A stretch of 64,000 nt of DNA from Lachnospiraceae bacterium (GTDB lineage Bacteria; Bacillota; Clostridia; Lachnospirales; Lachnospiraceae), in contig JAKSPD010000004.1 of NCBI GenBank assembly GCA_024405115.1, positions 1-64,000 on the forward strand. Direction: 5' to 3'. The position numbers were made by a program, and so were the translations under genes. Positions 45,427 to 57,823 of the stretch are shown here, piece after piece. The notes below the pieces were generated by a model that was not told where the DNA came from, did not search any database, and saw only the letters and a list, made by a program, of their open reading frames with translations. Position 1 is the stretch's first letter. Each line of letters opens with the position of its first letter.

Positions 45427-45455
45427 TACGGGAACGCTTAAACGTTCCCGTATTC
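45427..45455 (+). repeat. Copy of the intercistronic hairpin after lyase copy 2
   Basis: ATACGGGAACG pairs with CGTTCCCGTAT. It matches the hairpin at 21427-21455 in position and stem, with base changes that keep pairing, and no U-run follows. Confidence 0.7.
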
Positions 45456-45460
45456 TGAAC

Positions 45461-45572
45461 TTACCGCAGAACATGAGACCCTTGGTAAGGGATACCTTGA
45501 AATCTCCTGGAAATTTGCAGATTCAGAGGAAAATCTTAAAAATGCCGCATGGTCAGAACCCGATGAAAACTG
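45461..45572 (+). pseudogene. Relic of the FG-GAP propeller gene C-terminus
   Basis: The bases from CCGCAG at about 45464 to GAAAAC at about 45570 match the C-terminal coding part of the cluster A propeller gene (from about 23961, residues about 830-866: GKGYLEISWKF, ENAAWSEP). Almost all of the gene between the start and this point is deleted, and no start codon remains. It shows that the duplicated block once extended through the propeller gene. Confidence 0.8.
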
Positions 45573-45651
45573 CAATGTCGTTTATGATACGTAACTTAAG
45601 GCGAACTGCCTTTACCGGACGGTTTAAGAAGAAAACAAGACCATGACATTC

Positions 45652-45680
45652 TTTACAGAATTAAAGATAATGGGTATACT
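45652..45680 (+). promoter_or_regulatory. Promoter of the tandem zinc-ribbon genes
   Basis: TTTACA (45652-45657), 17-base spacer, TATACT (45675-45680), about 85 bases upstream of the first zinc-ribbon gene. Confidence 0.6.
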
Positions 45681-45765
45681 CTCTTAAGAGTAAAAATTAT
45701 AGCTTACTACACCTTCGCTAACCGCGGGGAATCCGACATGCTCATCTGGACACAGGAAAAATAAA

Positions 45766-46152
45766 ATGGCTAAAGTAAAATGCAGATACTGCACAGCAAT
45801 GATAAATGATAACGAGGAAAAGTGCCCGAACTGCGGTGCACCAAATCTTTCCTTTTCAAGGTTTACCACCGATAAGGAAAGGCCCCGTACCATCGAGGAA
45901 TTTAGAAGCTGGTATGAAAAAAAGGGACTGCCGCCTTTTGAGAACACAAGGTTCTTTATCGGCGTGGATTATAAGGCGCCAAAGGCTTACGGCATCTGTA
46001 AATCCGGTTCCGATTATGTTGTTTACAAAAACCTTGCAGACGGACAGCGTGTAATCCGATATAAGGGGACGGACGAAGAATACGCCGTAAACGAGCTGTA
46101 CTTAAGATTAAGAGACGAGATCATAAACCAGAAGAGAAAACAAAATGGCTGA
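45766..46152 (+). CDS. Small zinc-ribbon protein
   Basis: 128 residues. A four-Cys zinc ribbon (Cys6, Cys9, Cys20, Cys23) is followed by an uncharacterised globular domain with the motif RFFIGVDYKAPKAYGI and a GTDEEYAVNELYLRL helix. No membrane segment. It is a paralogue of the N-terminal part of the next protein and overlaps it by eight bases. Function unknown; a family of Clostridia proteins with this domain is hypothetical. Confidence 0.6.
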   Translation: MAKVKCRYCTAMINDNEEKCPNCGAPNLSFSRFTTDKERPRTIEEFRSWYEKKGLPPFENTRFFIGVDYKAPKAYGICKSGSDYVVYKNLADGQRVIRYKGTDEEYAVNELYLRLRDEIINQKRKQNG

Positions 46153-47134
46153 AGTAAAATGTGATTACTGTGGAAACATAATAAGCGACGCGGACGAAAC
46201 CTGCCCGAACTGTGGTGCCCCAAACGCATCATACGCAAGGTTCACGACTAAAAAACAGAGGCCCACTACCATAGCTGAACTCGAAAGCTGGTATAAGGCA
46301 ATGAACCTGCCGCCTTACGAGACCACCAGGTTCTTTATAGGCATAGATTATAAGGATCCGAAGGCTTTCGGTATCTATAAGGACGGGGATGACTTTGTAG
46401 TATATAAAAATAAGGCCTCGGGAGAACGTGCGATACGCTATCGGGGTAAGGACGAGGATTACGCAGTAAATGAACTATACCTTAAGTTAAAGGAGGAAAT
46501 CCTTAACCAGAAAAACTTAAATAAGGCAAGAAAGGCAGGACAATACAGGCAGAAACCACCTTTAAAAGAATCCCTTATGAATATTTTCCGGGTAGTCCTT
46601 ATAGGCGCGTTTATCTTTTTCTTCATAGGTTCTCCCTGGTATGCAAAGATAGCCTTTGGATTCCTGGCAGCGGCAGTCATAGAAGGCATTACGCAGGAAG
46701 GTAAGAAAAAAGTTCTGATACCTGCCGTTCTGGGCCTTGCAGCCGTACTGATATTTGCAATTCCGTTCTACCATGGAGGCATGCAGAGCATCCATGACGG
46801 TGCCTACTATACCTCAACGCTTGATGACCTTTATTACAGACAGGGAAGCGACTGGTATTTTTACGACACATATTACGACACATGGGTAAGTTCGGATGAA
46901 CCCGCAAATGTTTCATATGTGGACACCATGCCGGAAAACTTTACCGGAATGGACTTTGAAAACTCCGACTGGTATGACAGCAATGTACGTATATCAGAAT
47001 TCAGCATGGATAATGCCAAAAGTGAATTCGGGGACCGGTTCGCTGAAAACATGGAAGGCGGGGACAGTGACAGCAGCTGGGACAGTAATGACAGCTGGGA
47101 TTCAGGCGGATCCGACTGGGATTCAGACTGGTAA
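46145..47134 (+). CDS. Zinc-ribbon membrane protein with Asp/Ser/Trp-rich tail
   Basis: 329 residues. The N-terminal zinc ribbon and domain (Cys6, 9, 20, 23; RFFIGIDYKDPKAFGI) match the 128-residue neighbour. Membrane segments lie near residues 142-180 and 195-205. The C-terminal 100 residues contain a Tyr/Asp-rich region (YYTSTLDDLYYRQGSDW) and end in a repeated S-D-S-W-D-S-type acidic tail. Function unknown. The first gene looks like a truncated or earlier-duplicated version of this one. Confidence 0.6.
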   Translation: MAEVKCDYCGNIISDADETCPNCGAPNASYARFTTKKQRPTTIAELESWYKAMNLPPYETTRFFIGIDYKDPKAFGIYKDGDDFVVYKNKASGERAIRYRGKDEDYAVNELYLKLKEEILNQKNLNKARKAGQYRQKPPLKESLMNIFRVVLIGAFIFFFIGSPWYAKIAFGFLAAAVIEGITQEGKKKVLIPAVLGLAAVLIFAIPFYHGGMQSIHDGAYYTSTLDDLYYRQGSDWYFYDTYYDTWVSSDEPANVSYVDTMPENFTGMDFENSDWYDSNVRISEFSMDNAKSEFGDRFAENMEGGDSDSSWDSNDSWDSGGSDWDSDW

Positions 47135-47154
47135 TAATAGATAATCAAAAAATT

Positions 47155-47190
47155 GAGGAACGCTCACTCATGGGCGTTCCTCTTTATTTT
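47155..47190 (+). terminator. Terminator after the zinc-ribbon pair
   Basis: GAGGAACGC pairs with GCGTTCCTC, followed by TTTATTTTG. Confidence 0.85.
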
Positions 47191-47239
47191 GCGAAAACAC
47201 TTCTTCTGTTTCTAATCCCTTATGTCGGATAAGAAAAAA

Positions 47240-48661
47240 TCAGATAAATCTCTTCCAGCTTTCAATGTATTCCTCAGCCTGTCCCTGTACACGGCCTTCC
47301 GCAAAGATACGGAGTAAGGGCTCCGTTCCCGAGGGACGGCATATCACGAAGGAGTCATCAGGGAAGTAAACCTTTATTCCGTCGATGCAGTTGACGCGCG
47401 ACGGCTTCTGTGAGAACTCCGGAACCATTGTAAGTGCATCCTTTTCCTTTGAGTCGGATATGATCTTTGCGATGTGCTCCTTCTGCTCCGGTGTTATCGG
47501 CATGTTGCACTCGACAAAGAATGAATCCCCGTATTTATCACGGAGCTCCCTTATGAGGTCTCCGGGCTTCTTGCCTATCTTGCAGTACATCTCGGTAAAG
47601 AGGGCTGCCGCATAGATGGAGTCCTTTCCATGGATGTGGCCACGAACCGTGAGTCCTCCCGATGACTCCCCGCCAAGCACAGCGTCATACCTGTCGATTG
47701 CCGCGGAAATGTGCTTGAATCCTACGGGAACCTCGTAGCACTCCTCGCCAAGCGCGTGTGCCACGCGGTCAAGGAGGTGCGTGGTTGCAAGGTTTCTTAC
47801 AACGGGTCCCTTCCAGCCCTTGTACTCATGAAGGTAATAATACAGGAGGACGAGGATGTCGTTTGCTGAAATGTACTCGCCGTCTGAGTCGATGACTCCC
47901 AGACGGTCCCCGTCGCCGTCAACTCCGAATCCGAAGTCATAGCCGCCGTCGCGCACCTGGTCCGCAAGGAGCTTAAGGGTATCCTTCGTGGGTGCGGGCA
48001 TCATTCCGCCAAAATACGCATCCTTATTTGCGTTTATCTGGTCGGGCGTGCAGCGCGTCGTGTAGAACAGCACGTTGAACGGGTAGCTTGAGGATCCGTG
48101 CATGGAGTCGAACAGGATCCTCGGGCCCCTTTCGCGGATTGCGTCCTTATCAAGTATCGAGAGAATGTCGTCAAGGAAGTCGTTGAAAGGATTCTCGATG
48201 AACTCGATGAGCCCATCGGCGAGAGCCTGTTTAAACTCCATGGACTTTATGTTCCCGATTCGCTTGCAGCGGTACTCGATGTTCTCTGTAACCTCAACCG
48301 GCGCGTCACGGCCCTCGTCAACGATGACCTTGATTCCGTTATAAATGGACGGGTTGTGCGAGGCAGTGACCTCAAGACCGTAATGAAGCCCCTTTTTCAT
48401 GACCGTGTGCATGACAAGCGGCGTGGGGGCAGAACGGTGCATCACGCGCACTTTGATACCGTTTCCTGCCAGTACCTCTGCAAGCCACCTTGCGGCAACG
48501 TCCGAAAGGAAACGCCTGTCGTAGCCGATCACGACCGGAAGGTCATTTTCGTTAAGTTCAATGATTCGCTCGGCAAGTGCCTGTGCTATGAGTGTTATGT
48601 TTTCCTTCTGAAAGTCTTTTCCTATTTCGGCCCTCCAGCCGCCTGTTCCAAATTTAATCAT
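47240..48661 (-). CDS. Phosphoglucomutase/phosphomannomutase family
   Basis: 473 residues from ATG 48661, eight to nine bases after AAAGGG; two codons upstream is another ATG too close to that site. The four-domain alpha-D-phosphohexomutase pattern is complete: FGTGGWRAEIG at the start, catalytic Ser101 in TASHNPS, the metal loop DGDGDR (about 250), the sugar loop GGESSGGL, and the phosphate loop SGTEPLLRIFAEG. It interconverts hexose-1- and 6-phosphates. It follows a NahK-like kinase, so it may process the N-acetylhexosamine/galactose 1-phosphate products. Confidence 0.92.
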   Translation of the reverse strand: MIKFGTGGWRAEIGKDFQKENITLIAQALAERIIELNENDLPVVIGYDRRFLSDVAARWLAEVLAGNGIKVRVMHRSAPTPLVMHTVMKKGLHYGLEVTASHNPSIYNGIKVIVDEGRDAPVEVTENIEYRCKRIGNIKSMEFKQALADGLIEFIENPFNDFLDDILSILDKDAIRERGPRILFDSMHGSSSYPFNVLFYTTRCTPDQINANKDAYFGGMMPAPTKDTLKLLADQVRDGGYDFGFGVDGDGDRLGVIDSDGEYISANDILVLLYYYLHEYKGWKGPVVRNLATTHLLDRVAHALGEECYEVPVGFKHISAAIDRYDAVLGGESSGGLTVRGHIHGKDSIYAAALFTEMYCKIGKKPGDLIRELRDKYGDSFFVECNMPITPEQKEHIAKIISDSKEKDALTMVPEFSQKPSRVNCIDGIKVYFPDDSFVICRPSGTEPLLRIFAEGRVQGQAEEYIESWKRFI

Positions 48662-48740
48662 TGTCATTACCCTTTCGTTCTGTCTGTTTATTATGACTGT
48701 TTTTTTATTTAATATAAAGTCCACTTTGTTTCCATCCAAC

Positions 48741-49844
48741 TTAACTGAGCATGTCCCACTTGTTTTCAACTTCCTCTAAAAGTTTTATGTGCGTACGGGC
48801 GCGCACAAGGTTGTGCTCAGGATAATCCACCTTGAAGTAAACGTCGCCCATGAGATAATCCGTTAAAAACCTCATTCCCTGTTCGAAGATTATGTTCCTT
48901 GCTCCTGCAGGCATGAGCTTAAGCTCGCTTTCTGACAGGCTGTCGCCGATCTCCTCTAAAAAGCCTTCCTCAAATGCCTTGTACATTGATATTGAAAGTT
49001 CAACCTTTGAAAGGTCGGTCTCGTCTTCCGCCGCGGTGCTGGCGCCAAATCTTATCGCGTCACCAAAATCATTGATGGCGAATCCCGGCATCACGGTGTC
49101 AAGATCAAGAACACAGAGTGCCTTACCGGTAGCATCGTCAATCATTACATTGTTTAGCTTAGTATCGTTATGCGTGACACGGAGCTTAAGGCTGCCCTTT
49201 TTATATTCCTCCGCCTCAAAGTCCGCATAGTGTTCGCGCTCCTTATAGAAAGCTATCTCCCTTGCGGCACGTTCAGCTCGGCACGCTCCGCCCTCGTCCC
49301 TTGCTGCAGCCTCGCATGTGGTGGCGTTTATAAGGTTATTGAACCTTGAACGGGTGTTGTGGAAGTTCGGGATTGTCTCGTAAAGTGAGTCAGCAGGGAA
49401 GTCCGAAAGATATCTCTGGAACCTGCCGAATCCCCTTGCGGCCTCCTTAAAGATCTTTTCACCTGACACTTCATCGTAGCAGGTGGCTCCGCCAATGTAC
49501 TTTACAATCCTCCAGTATTCTCCGTCAGGATCTATTGTAAAGCTTTCACCGCTTAAAGCAGGGATGAATGTCAAAGTTTCACGTGAAACATCTCCGCCGT
49601 TTTCGGCTATCTTTTTACGAAGATGTTCGGTAATCCGCATCGCATTATCCATCAGTTCCCAGGGCTTTTTGAATACGTACTTATTGATCTTCTGAAGTAC
49701 CGTAAGATCATCCCCGCCGTACTTTTCTGCGGCTTCCTCAGTCAGCCTGAGAAGGACCGTGTCATTGATGTGACCGTTTCCAAAAGGTTTTGCGCTCAGC
49801 ACCTTTCCGTTTAATCCATAAGCTTTATAAATTTCTTCAAACAT
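48741..49844 (-). CDS. N-acetylhexosamine 1-kinase-like phosphotransferase
   Basis: 367 residues from ATG 49844 with AGG eight bases upstream; a GTG at 49853 overlapping the transporter stop is the alternative. It is an APH-fold kinase with a Brenner-type loop THNDTKLNN and metal Asp in VLDLDTVMPGF. The overall layout matches NahK/LnpB of the lacto-N-biose pathway, which phosphorylates GlcNAc/GalNAc at C1 in the cytoplasm. It lies between an SLC13-like transporter and a phosphohexomutase, supporting that role. A near-perfect parS site lies inside the reading frame (SRET). Confidence 0.75.
   Translation of the reverse strand: MFEEIYKAYGLNGKVLSAKPFGNGHINDTVLLRLTEEAAEKYGGDDLTVLQKINKYVFKKPWELMDNAMRITEHLRKKIAENGGDVSRETLTFIPALSGESFTIDPDGEYWRIVKYIGGATCYDEVSGEKIFKEAARGFGRFQRYLSDFPADSLYETIPNFHNTRSRFNNLINATTCEAAARDEGGACRAERAAREIAFYKEREHYADFEAEEYKKGSLKLRVTHNDTKLNNVMIDDATGKALCVLDLDTVMPGFAINDFGDAIRFGASTAAEDETDLSKVELSISMYKAFEEGFLEEIGDSLSESELKLMPAGARNIIFEQGMRFLTDYLMGDVYFKVDYPEHNLVRARTHIKLLEEVENKWDMLS
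49575..49590. promoter_or_regulatory. parS: parS-like site inside the kinase gene (one mismatch)
   Basis: AGTTTCACGTGAAACA, differing from the parS consensus only at the first base. It lies in coding sequence for Val-Ser-Arg-Glu-Thr of the NahK-like kinase. Confidence 0.75.
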
Positions 49845-49849
49845 ATCAA

Positions 49850-50980
49850 TCACCTGGACATAAAGTATTGTGGTACCACCACGATTATAAAGAAGATCAG
49901 CGATATGATCTCAAAGTATTTCATAAATTCAGCTGCCTTGCCGGGATATTCCCTGTTATAAATTCTCATGTTTATGACAGAGGCCAGTGAACCTATCACC
50001 GTCACAAGACCTGCTGTATCAAGTCCGTAAATAAGCGCCCTCAGGTTATCGGTAAACGGCCACAGCACGATGGATGCCGGAACATTTGAAATAACCTGAC
50101 TCAAAAGAATACTCCAGATATATTCATGTCCCCTTACTGATGACTCAAGGAATCCTGAAATCTTCGGATTTGCCGCCACGGAAGAGGAAAATGCAAAGAA
50201 ACAGAGGAACGTAAGCAGAAGAACATAGTCAACCCTTTTATATACGTCACGGTCAAAGATAAAGAGAACAATGGCCACAAATAAGGTTATGTACGGCCAC
50301 AATGTGGTTCTTGTCACTATTGACGCAATTATTATTACAAACAAAACTGCATAAACGATTCTTTTTGTCCTGTTTTCCGGAAGCCATTCCGCCCCCACGT
50401 AACCGGAAGTATCTGCCTTTTCCTTAATGTTCCTCCTGTATAAAAACAGAATGAATGAGCTGAGAAGCACTATGCTCATTATCCACAGCGGAAGCATCAT
50501 GAGCATGAAGCTGCCCGTGCTCATTCCGCTTTTTGAATAAAGGAACAGGTTCTGCGGACTTCCAAAAGGTGTAAGAAGAGAACCTCTCACTGCCGCGATA
50601 TTTTCCATCGAGATTACCGGAAGTATGTACTGTTCCTTATTTTCCGCCCTGAACAAAATGATTGTGAGTGGCACGAAAATGATGAGCGAAACATCATTCG
50701 TAACAAACATCGATGAAAAGAAGACTCCGAAAATAAGAAAAAAGCTTAATCCCGCCTGTGATTTTATCTTTCCTGAAAGCTTTAATACCGGCCTGAAAAG
50801 GTTCTCGTTTTTAAACCCGTCCAGTACTGAAAGAAGCATGAACAGGGTTGCCAGTGTCTTCCAGTCAATGCTTTTAAGGAGCTCCCCGGAGGGCGGAGTG
50901 ATAAAGAAGGATATCACCGCTGCCAGAATGGAGACTGAAAGCATTATTTCCTTTTTAAATACTGCTATTACTTTTTTCAT
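49850..50980 (-). CDS. SLC13/ArsB-like anion transporter
   Basis: 376 residues from the ATG at 50980 with a weak GAGAAA upstream; a TTG at 50992 lies in the gyrA terminator tail. About ten hydrophobic segments; motifs VTNDVSLIIFVPLTIIL and LTPFGSPQNLFLYSKSG are of the divalent-anion/ArsB-citrate superfamily, and ISNVPASIVLWPFT gives the SNVPA motif in the C-terminal half. It moves a carboxylate or anion across the membrane. Its stop overlaps the alternative GTG start of the kinase by four bases, so the two are probably coupled. Confidence 0.78.
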   Translation of the reverse strand: MKKVIAVFKKEIMLSVSILAAVISFFITPPSGELLKSIDWKTLATLFMLLSVLDGFKNENLFRPVLKLSGKIKSQAGLSFFLIFGVFFSSMFVTNDVSLIIFVPLTIILFRAENKEQYILPVISMENIAAVRGSLLTPFGSPQNLFLYSKSGMSTGSFMLMMLPLWIMSIVLLSSFILFLYRRNIKEKADTSGYVGAEWLPENRTKRIVYAVLFVIIIASIVTRTTLWPYITLFVAIVLFIFDRDVYKRVDYVLLLTFLCFFAFSSSVAANPKISGFLESSVRGHEYIWSILLSQVISNVPASIVLWPFTDNLRALIYGLDTAGLVTVIGSLASVINMRIYNREYPGKAAEFMKYFEIISLIFFIIVVVPQYFMSR

Positions 50981-50989
50981 CAGTTTTCT

Positions 50990-51015
50990 CAAAAAGAAGC
51001 ACCAAAGGCGCTTCT
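50990..51015 (-). terminator. Terminator of gyrA
   Basis: On the minus strand AGAAGCGCC pairs with GGTGCTTCT, followed by TTTTGAG. It lies between gyrA and the SLC13-like gene. Confidence 0.75.
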
Positions 51016-51059
51016 GTAAAGCATTTCCTTATGGCACTTCCATTCATTATTCTTATGTG

Positions 51060-53660
51060 TTATTCCTCTGTGCCCTCGCCGGAATTTTCAGTATTCTCCT
51101 CAAATCCCTCTTCCGGCTCCTCAGATGTTTCCTCCTCGGCACCTTCCTCGGAACGGATCTTTGCAACGGCAACTATCCTTTCATCAGGATCAACCCTCAT
51201 GACCCTTACGCCTGAGGTCGAACGTCCGATAACAGAAATCTGGTCCACGGGAATTCTTATGGTCTGTCCGCGGTCAGTGATGATGATGACATCCATCTCA
51301 TCTGAAACAAGCTTGGCAGAAACAAGGGGTCCGGTCTTATCGGCAATCTTATAACAGATAATTCCCTTTCCGCCACGGCCCTGTACGGGGAATTCCGTAA
51401 CAGGAGTACGCTTTCCAAAGCCCCTCTCTGAAATGGTGAGAAGCTCGCTGCCCTGGCTTGTTACCTGCATTCCGATAACCTCATCACCGGCCTTTTCAAT
51501 TGTGTCGTTAATGATTTCCTCGGCAGCTGATTCGAGCACGTCCTCGTCATCCGAAGCGTTGACGGTATTCTTGAACCTCATTCCGGTAACGCCCATTGAA
51601 GTACGTCCGGTCTCCCTGACCTTTGACTCATGGAACCTGATGGCCTGTCCGTTACGGCTTATCATCATGATCTCTTCATTACCGTCAGTGAACTTTACCT
51701 CGATAAGCTCATCGCCCTGCTTAAGGGTGATGGCGTTAAGTCCGTTCCTTCTGACATTTTCATATTCCATGATGTCAGTCTTCTTGATCATTCCGGACTT
51801 TGTGGCCATTATGATGTAATTACCCTCGTGATACTCCCTGATGGGGATGACCGCGGTAATTGTCTCCTCGTTCGGAAGCTGGAGGAGGTTCACTATTGCC
51901 GTACCCCTTGAAGTCCTTGAAGCCTCAGGTATTTCGTACGCCTTGAGACGGAAAACACGTCCCTTGTTTGTAAAGAACATGATGAACTCATGGTTTGTGG
52001 TAAGGAATACTTCCTCAACGCAGTCATTTTCAATGATCTGCGCTCCCTTGATTCCCTTTCCTCCACGACCCTGTGCCTGGAAGGTGTCAACAGCCATCCT
52101 CTTTACATACCCAAGCTTTGAACGTGTAATGATAACCTTGTCATCTGAAACAAGGTCCTCCATGTCAATTTCCTCCGGATCAAAGCAGATATGGGTACGC
52201 CTGTCATCGCCGAAACGGACTGCAATGTCGTTTATCTCGTCCCTGATAAGTCCGAGAAGCTTCTTCTCGTCTCCCAGTATCTCCTCGTAATATGCAATCT
52301 TCTTTAAAAGATCGCCGTACTCGTCCTCAATCTTCTTTCTTTCGAGTCCTGTAAGGGCCTTAAGCCTCATGTCAACGATGGACTGGGCCTGAATGTCTGA
52401 AAATCCGAAGCGTTCTATAAGGTTGGCTTTCGCCGATTCAGTATCATCTGAATTCCTGATTATCTTTACGATCTCATCGATATAGTCAAGTGCCTTTAAA
52501 TATCCTTCCAGAATGTGGGCACGGTCCTTAGCCTTCTTTAAGTTGAACTTCGTCCTTCTTGTGAAGATGCTTTCCTGGTGCTTTAAGTACTCATCAAGCA
52601 TCTGCTTTAAGTTGAGCACCTTCGGCTCCCCGTTTACGATACAGAGCATGATTGCACCGAAAGTATCCTGAAGCTGCGTGTGCTTATAGAGCTGGTTGAG
52701 GACTACCTGCGGATTTACGTCCTTACGGAGTTCAATCTTTATCTTTGAGTCAGAGTCCTTACCAACGGTATCATAAACGGCGGTGATGCCGTCAATCTTC
52801 TTTTCCTTTACAAGGTCAGCAATGTTCTCGATTACCTTTGAACGGTATACGAGGTACGGAAGCTCCTTAACCTTGATGACGCCCTTTCCGTTAGGAAGCG
52901 TCTCAATCTCGCATACGGCACGCATCCTGATTTTTCCGCGTCCTGTCCTGTATGCCTCCTCAATGCCGCGGGTTCCGAGAATCTCCGCTCCGGTTGGGAA
53001 GTCAGGCCCCTTTATGACCTTCATTATCTCCTCAATTGAAGTGTCACGGTCCTCATTTATCCTGTTTTCAATCATTAATGTGGCTGCGCCGATGACCTCA
53101 CGGAGGTTGTGCGGCGGAATATTGGCAGCCATTCCTACCGCGATACCCGTCGTACCGTTTACAAGAAGGTTCGGGAACTTTGAAGGAAGGACTGTGGGCT
53201 CATCGTAACCCGGTTCATTTGAGAAGTTGGGTACGAAATCAACTGTGTCCTTATTGATGTCCTCCAGCATGTCCATTGCAAGCTTACTTAACTTACCTTC
53301 CGTGTAACGGTAAGCAGCCGGGGCGTCGCCGTCTTCTGAACCGAAGTTACCCTGCTTATCGATGAGTACATATCTCATCGACCAGGGCTGGCCCATGTAA
53401 ACAAGTGCACCATAAATGGAAGAATCTCCATGGGGGTGGTAATGACCCATGGCCTCACCTACTATGGTGGCACATTTCTTCGTCTTCTTGTCGTTTGTGG
53501 CACCCATCTTTAGACATGCGTAAAGGATTCGTCTCTGAACGGGTTTCAGTCCGTCTTTTACATCAGGAAGTGCACGGGAAACGATAACGCTCATTGCATA
53601 GTCAATGTATGAGCTCTCCATTGTGCTTTTAAGATCGACTTCCGTTATTTTATCGTACAT
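51060..53660 (-). CDS. gyrA: DNA gyrase subunit A
   Basis: 866 residues, slightly longer than usual because of an acidic Glu/Ser tail of about 30 residues. The catalytic Tyr119 is in AAYRYTEGK. The quinolone region reads HPHGDSSIYG (75-84): Ser80 matches E. coli Ser83, but the residue matching Asp87 is Gly84. The C-terminal pinwheel has the GyrA-box QGRGGKG twice. With GyrB it introduces negative supercoils. It follows gyrB after a 38-base gap that holds a parS site and ends at a terminator. Confidence 0.96.
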   Translation of the reverse strand: MYDKITEVDLKSTMESSYIDYAMSVIVSRALPDVKDGLKPVQRRILYACLKMGATNDKKTKKCATIVGEAMGHYHPHGDSSIYGALVYMGQPWSMRYVLIDKQGNFGSEDGDAPAAYRYTEGKLSKLAMDMLEDINKDTVDFVPNFSNEPGYDEPTVLPSKFPNLLVNGTTGIAVGMAANIPPHNLREVIGAATLMIENRINEDRDTSIEEIMKVIKGPDFPTGAEILGTRGIEEAYRTGRGKIRMRAVCEIETLPNGKGVIKVKELPYLVYRSKVIENIADLVKEKKIDGITAVYDTVGKDSDSKIKIELRKDVNPQVVLNQLYKHTQLQDTFGAIMLCIVNGEPKVLNLKQMLDEYLKHQESIFTRRTKFNLKKAKDRAHILEGYLKALDYIDEIVKIIRNSDDTESAKANLIERFGFSDIQAQSIVDMRLKALTGLERKKIEDEYGDLLKKIAYYEEILGDEKKLLGLIRDEINDIAVRFGDDRRTHICFDPEEIDMEDLVSDDKVIITRSKLGYVKRMAVDTFQAQGRGGKGIKGAQIIENDCVEEVFLTTNHEFIMFFTNKGRVFRLKAYEIPEASRTSRGTAIVNLLQLPNEETITAVIPIREYHEGNYIIMATKSGMIKKTDIMEYENVRRNGLNAITLKQGDELIEVKFTDGNEEIMMISRNGQAIRFHESKVRETGRTSMGVTGMRFKNTVNASDDEDVLESAAEEIINDTIEKAGDEVIGMQVTSQGSELLTISERGFGKRTPVTEFPVQGRGGKGIICYKIADKTGPLVSAKLVSDEMDVIIITDRGQTIRIPVDQISVIGRSTSGVRVMRVDPDERIVAVAKIRSEEGAEEETSEEPEEGFEENTENSGEGTEE

Positions 53661-53674
53661 TTATATCCTCCAAA

Positions 53675-53690
53675 TGTTTCACGTGAAACA
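53675..53690. promoter_or_regulatory. parS: parS-like ParB binding site, gyrB-gyrA gap
   Basis: Perfect TGTTTCACGTGAAACA in the 38-base gap between gyrB and gyrA, just upstream of the gyrA ribosome binding site. Confidence 0.88.
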
Positions 53691-53698
53691 GTCAGTTT

Positions 53699-56695
<2,997 letters not shown>

Positions 56696-56696
<1 letters not shown>

Positions 56697-57823
56697 CAGT
56701 ATGCGGAAGGATTAAAGTTCACCGGCAGTATGAGATAGATATATTTCTTATTTTCATCCCTTATGAAACATGGTGCCTTTGAAGTGGTCATGTAAAGATC
56801 TACCTTTTCATCATCTATGGCACGGAGGGCATCAAGAAGGAATTTCGGGTTAAAGGCTATCATTATGTCTTTTCCGCCTTTTTCAACCCTTAATACGTCA
56901 TCAAGGTATCCTGTCGGGGAATTAACCCTTAAGTTGAGTGAATCATCCTCAAGCTTAAAGATAAGCGGCTTTTTGTCGCTTTCACTTATAAGTATTGATG
57001 AACGCTCTACTGAATTTAAGAGTTCCCTCTTATTAACAGTAATCTTTGTGAGATAATCATTTGAAAGCATGCTGTCGATCTTGAAGAAATCTCCGTCTAT
57101 GAGACGTGATACCATTATAGTATCATCGAAGCTGAAACTTACATAATTGTCGTCGAAACAGATCTCCACATCCCTGTCGGCAGAACCTTCTATTATCTTT
57201 GATATGTCACTTAAGGTCTTTCCGGGAATGATTGCATTTACGCTTTCGTATTCCTCACGGAGCTCAGTATTTACGATTGCTATTCTGTGACCGTCAAGTG
57301 CGATAACACGGAGGTTATTTCCCCTTACCTCAAAGAGTTCACCTGTCATCATCTTGTTTGAATCATTTGCGGCAATTGAGAAGATGGTGTTCTTGATTAC
57401 TTCCTTTAATGTAAACTGGCTCACTGTAAGACGGTGGCCTTCACGCATCTGCGGAAGCTCAGGGAACTGCTCAGGATCTTTTTCCTGAATCCTGAAAAGT
57501 GAGCTTTCTGAAGTTATCTCTACCAGGGTTCCGTCTGAAGTAATCGTTACGTCAGCTGCATCCTCAAAAGATATCTTTCTGATGATGTCTGAAAAAAGCT
57601 TTGCCTCTACAGCTATGGTTCCGTTTTCAAGAACTGAACACTTTTCAGCTGAAATTTTTGTCTCTATTGCAAGCTCCATGTCATTTGCAGTGATGGATAC
57701 TCCATTGTCATCTGCATTTATAAGAAGGCACTGAAGGATGGGCATTGTGGTCTTTACTGAAACTGCCCTTCCGGCTGTGTTTATGGCTGCAAAAAGATCG
57801 AGTTTTTTGAGTGTTATTTTCAT
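56696..57823 (-). CDS. dnaN: DNA polymerase III beta sliding clamp
   Basis: 375 residues, the standard length for three clamp folds. The start MKITLKKLDLFAAINTAGRAVSVKTTMPIL is typical, and the C-terminal end YIYLILPVNF forms the partner-binding cleft with the PVNFNP tail. It encircles DNA as the replicase clamp. The origin region separates it from dnaA, and the DnaA-trio motif is just upstream of its start. Confidence 0.96.
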
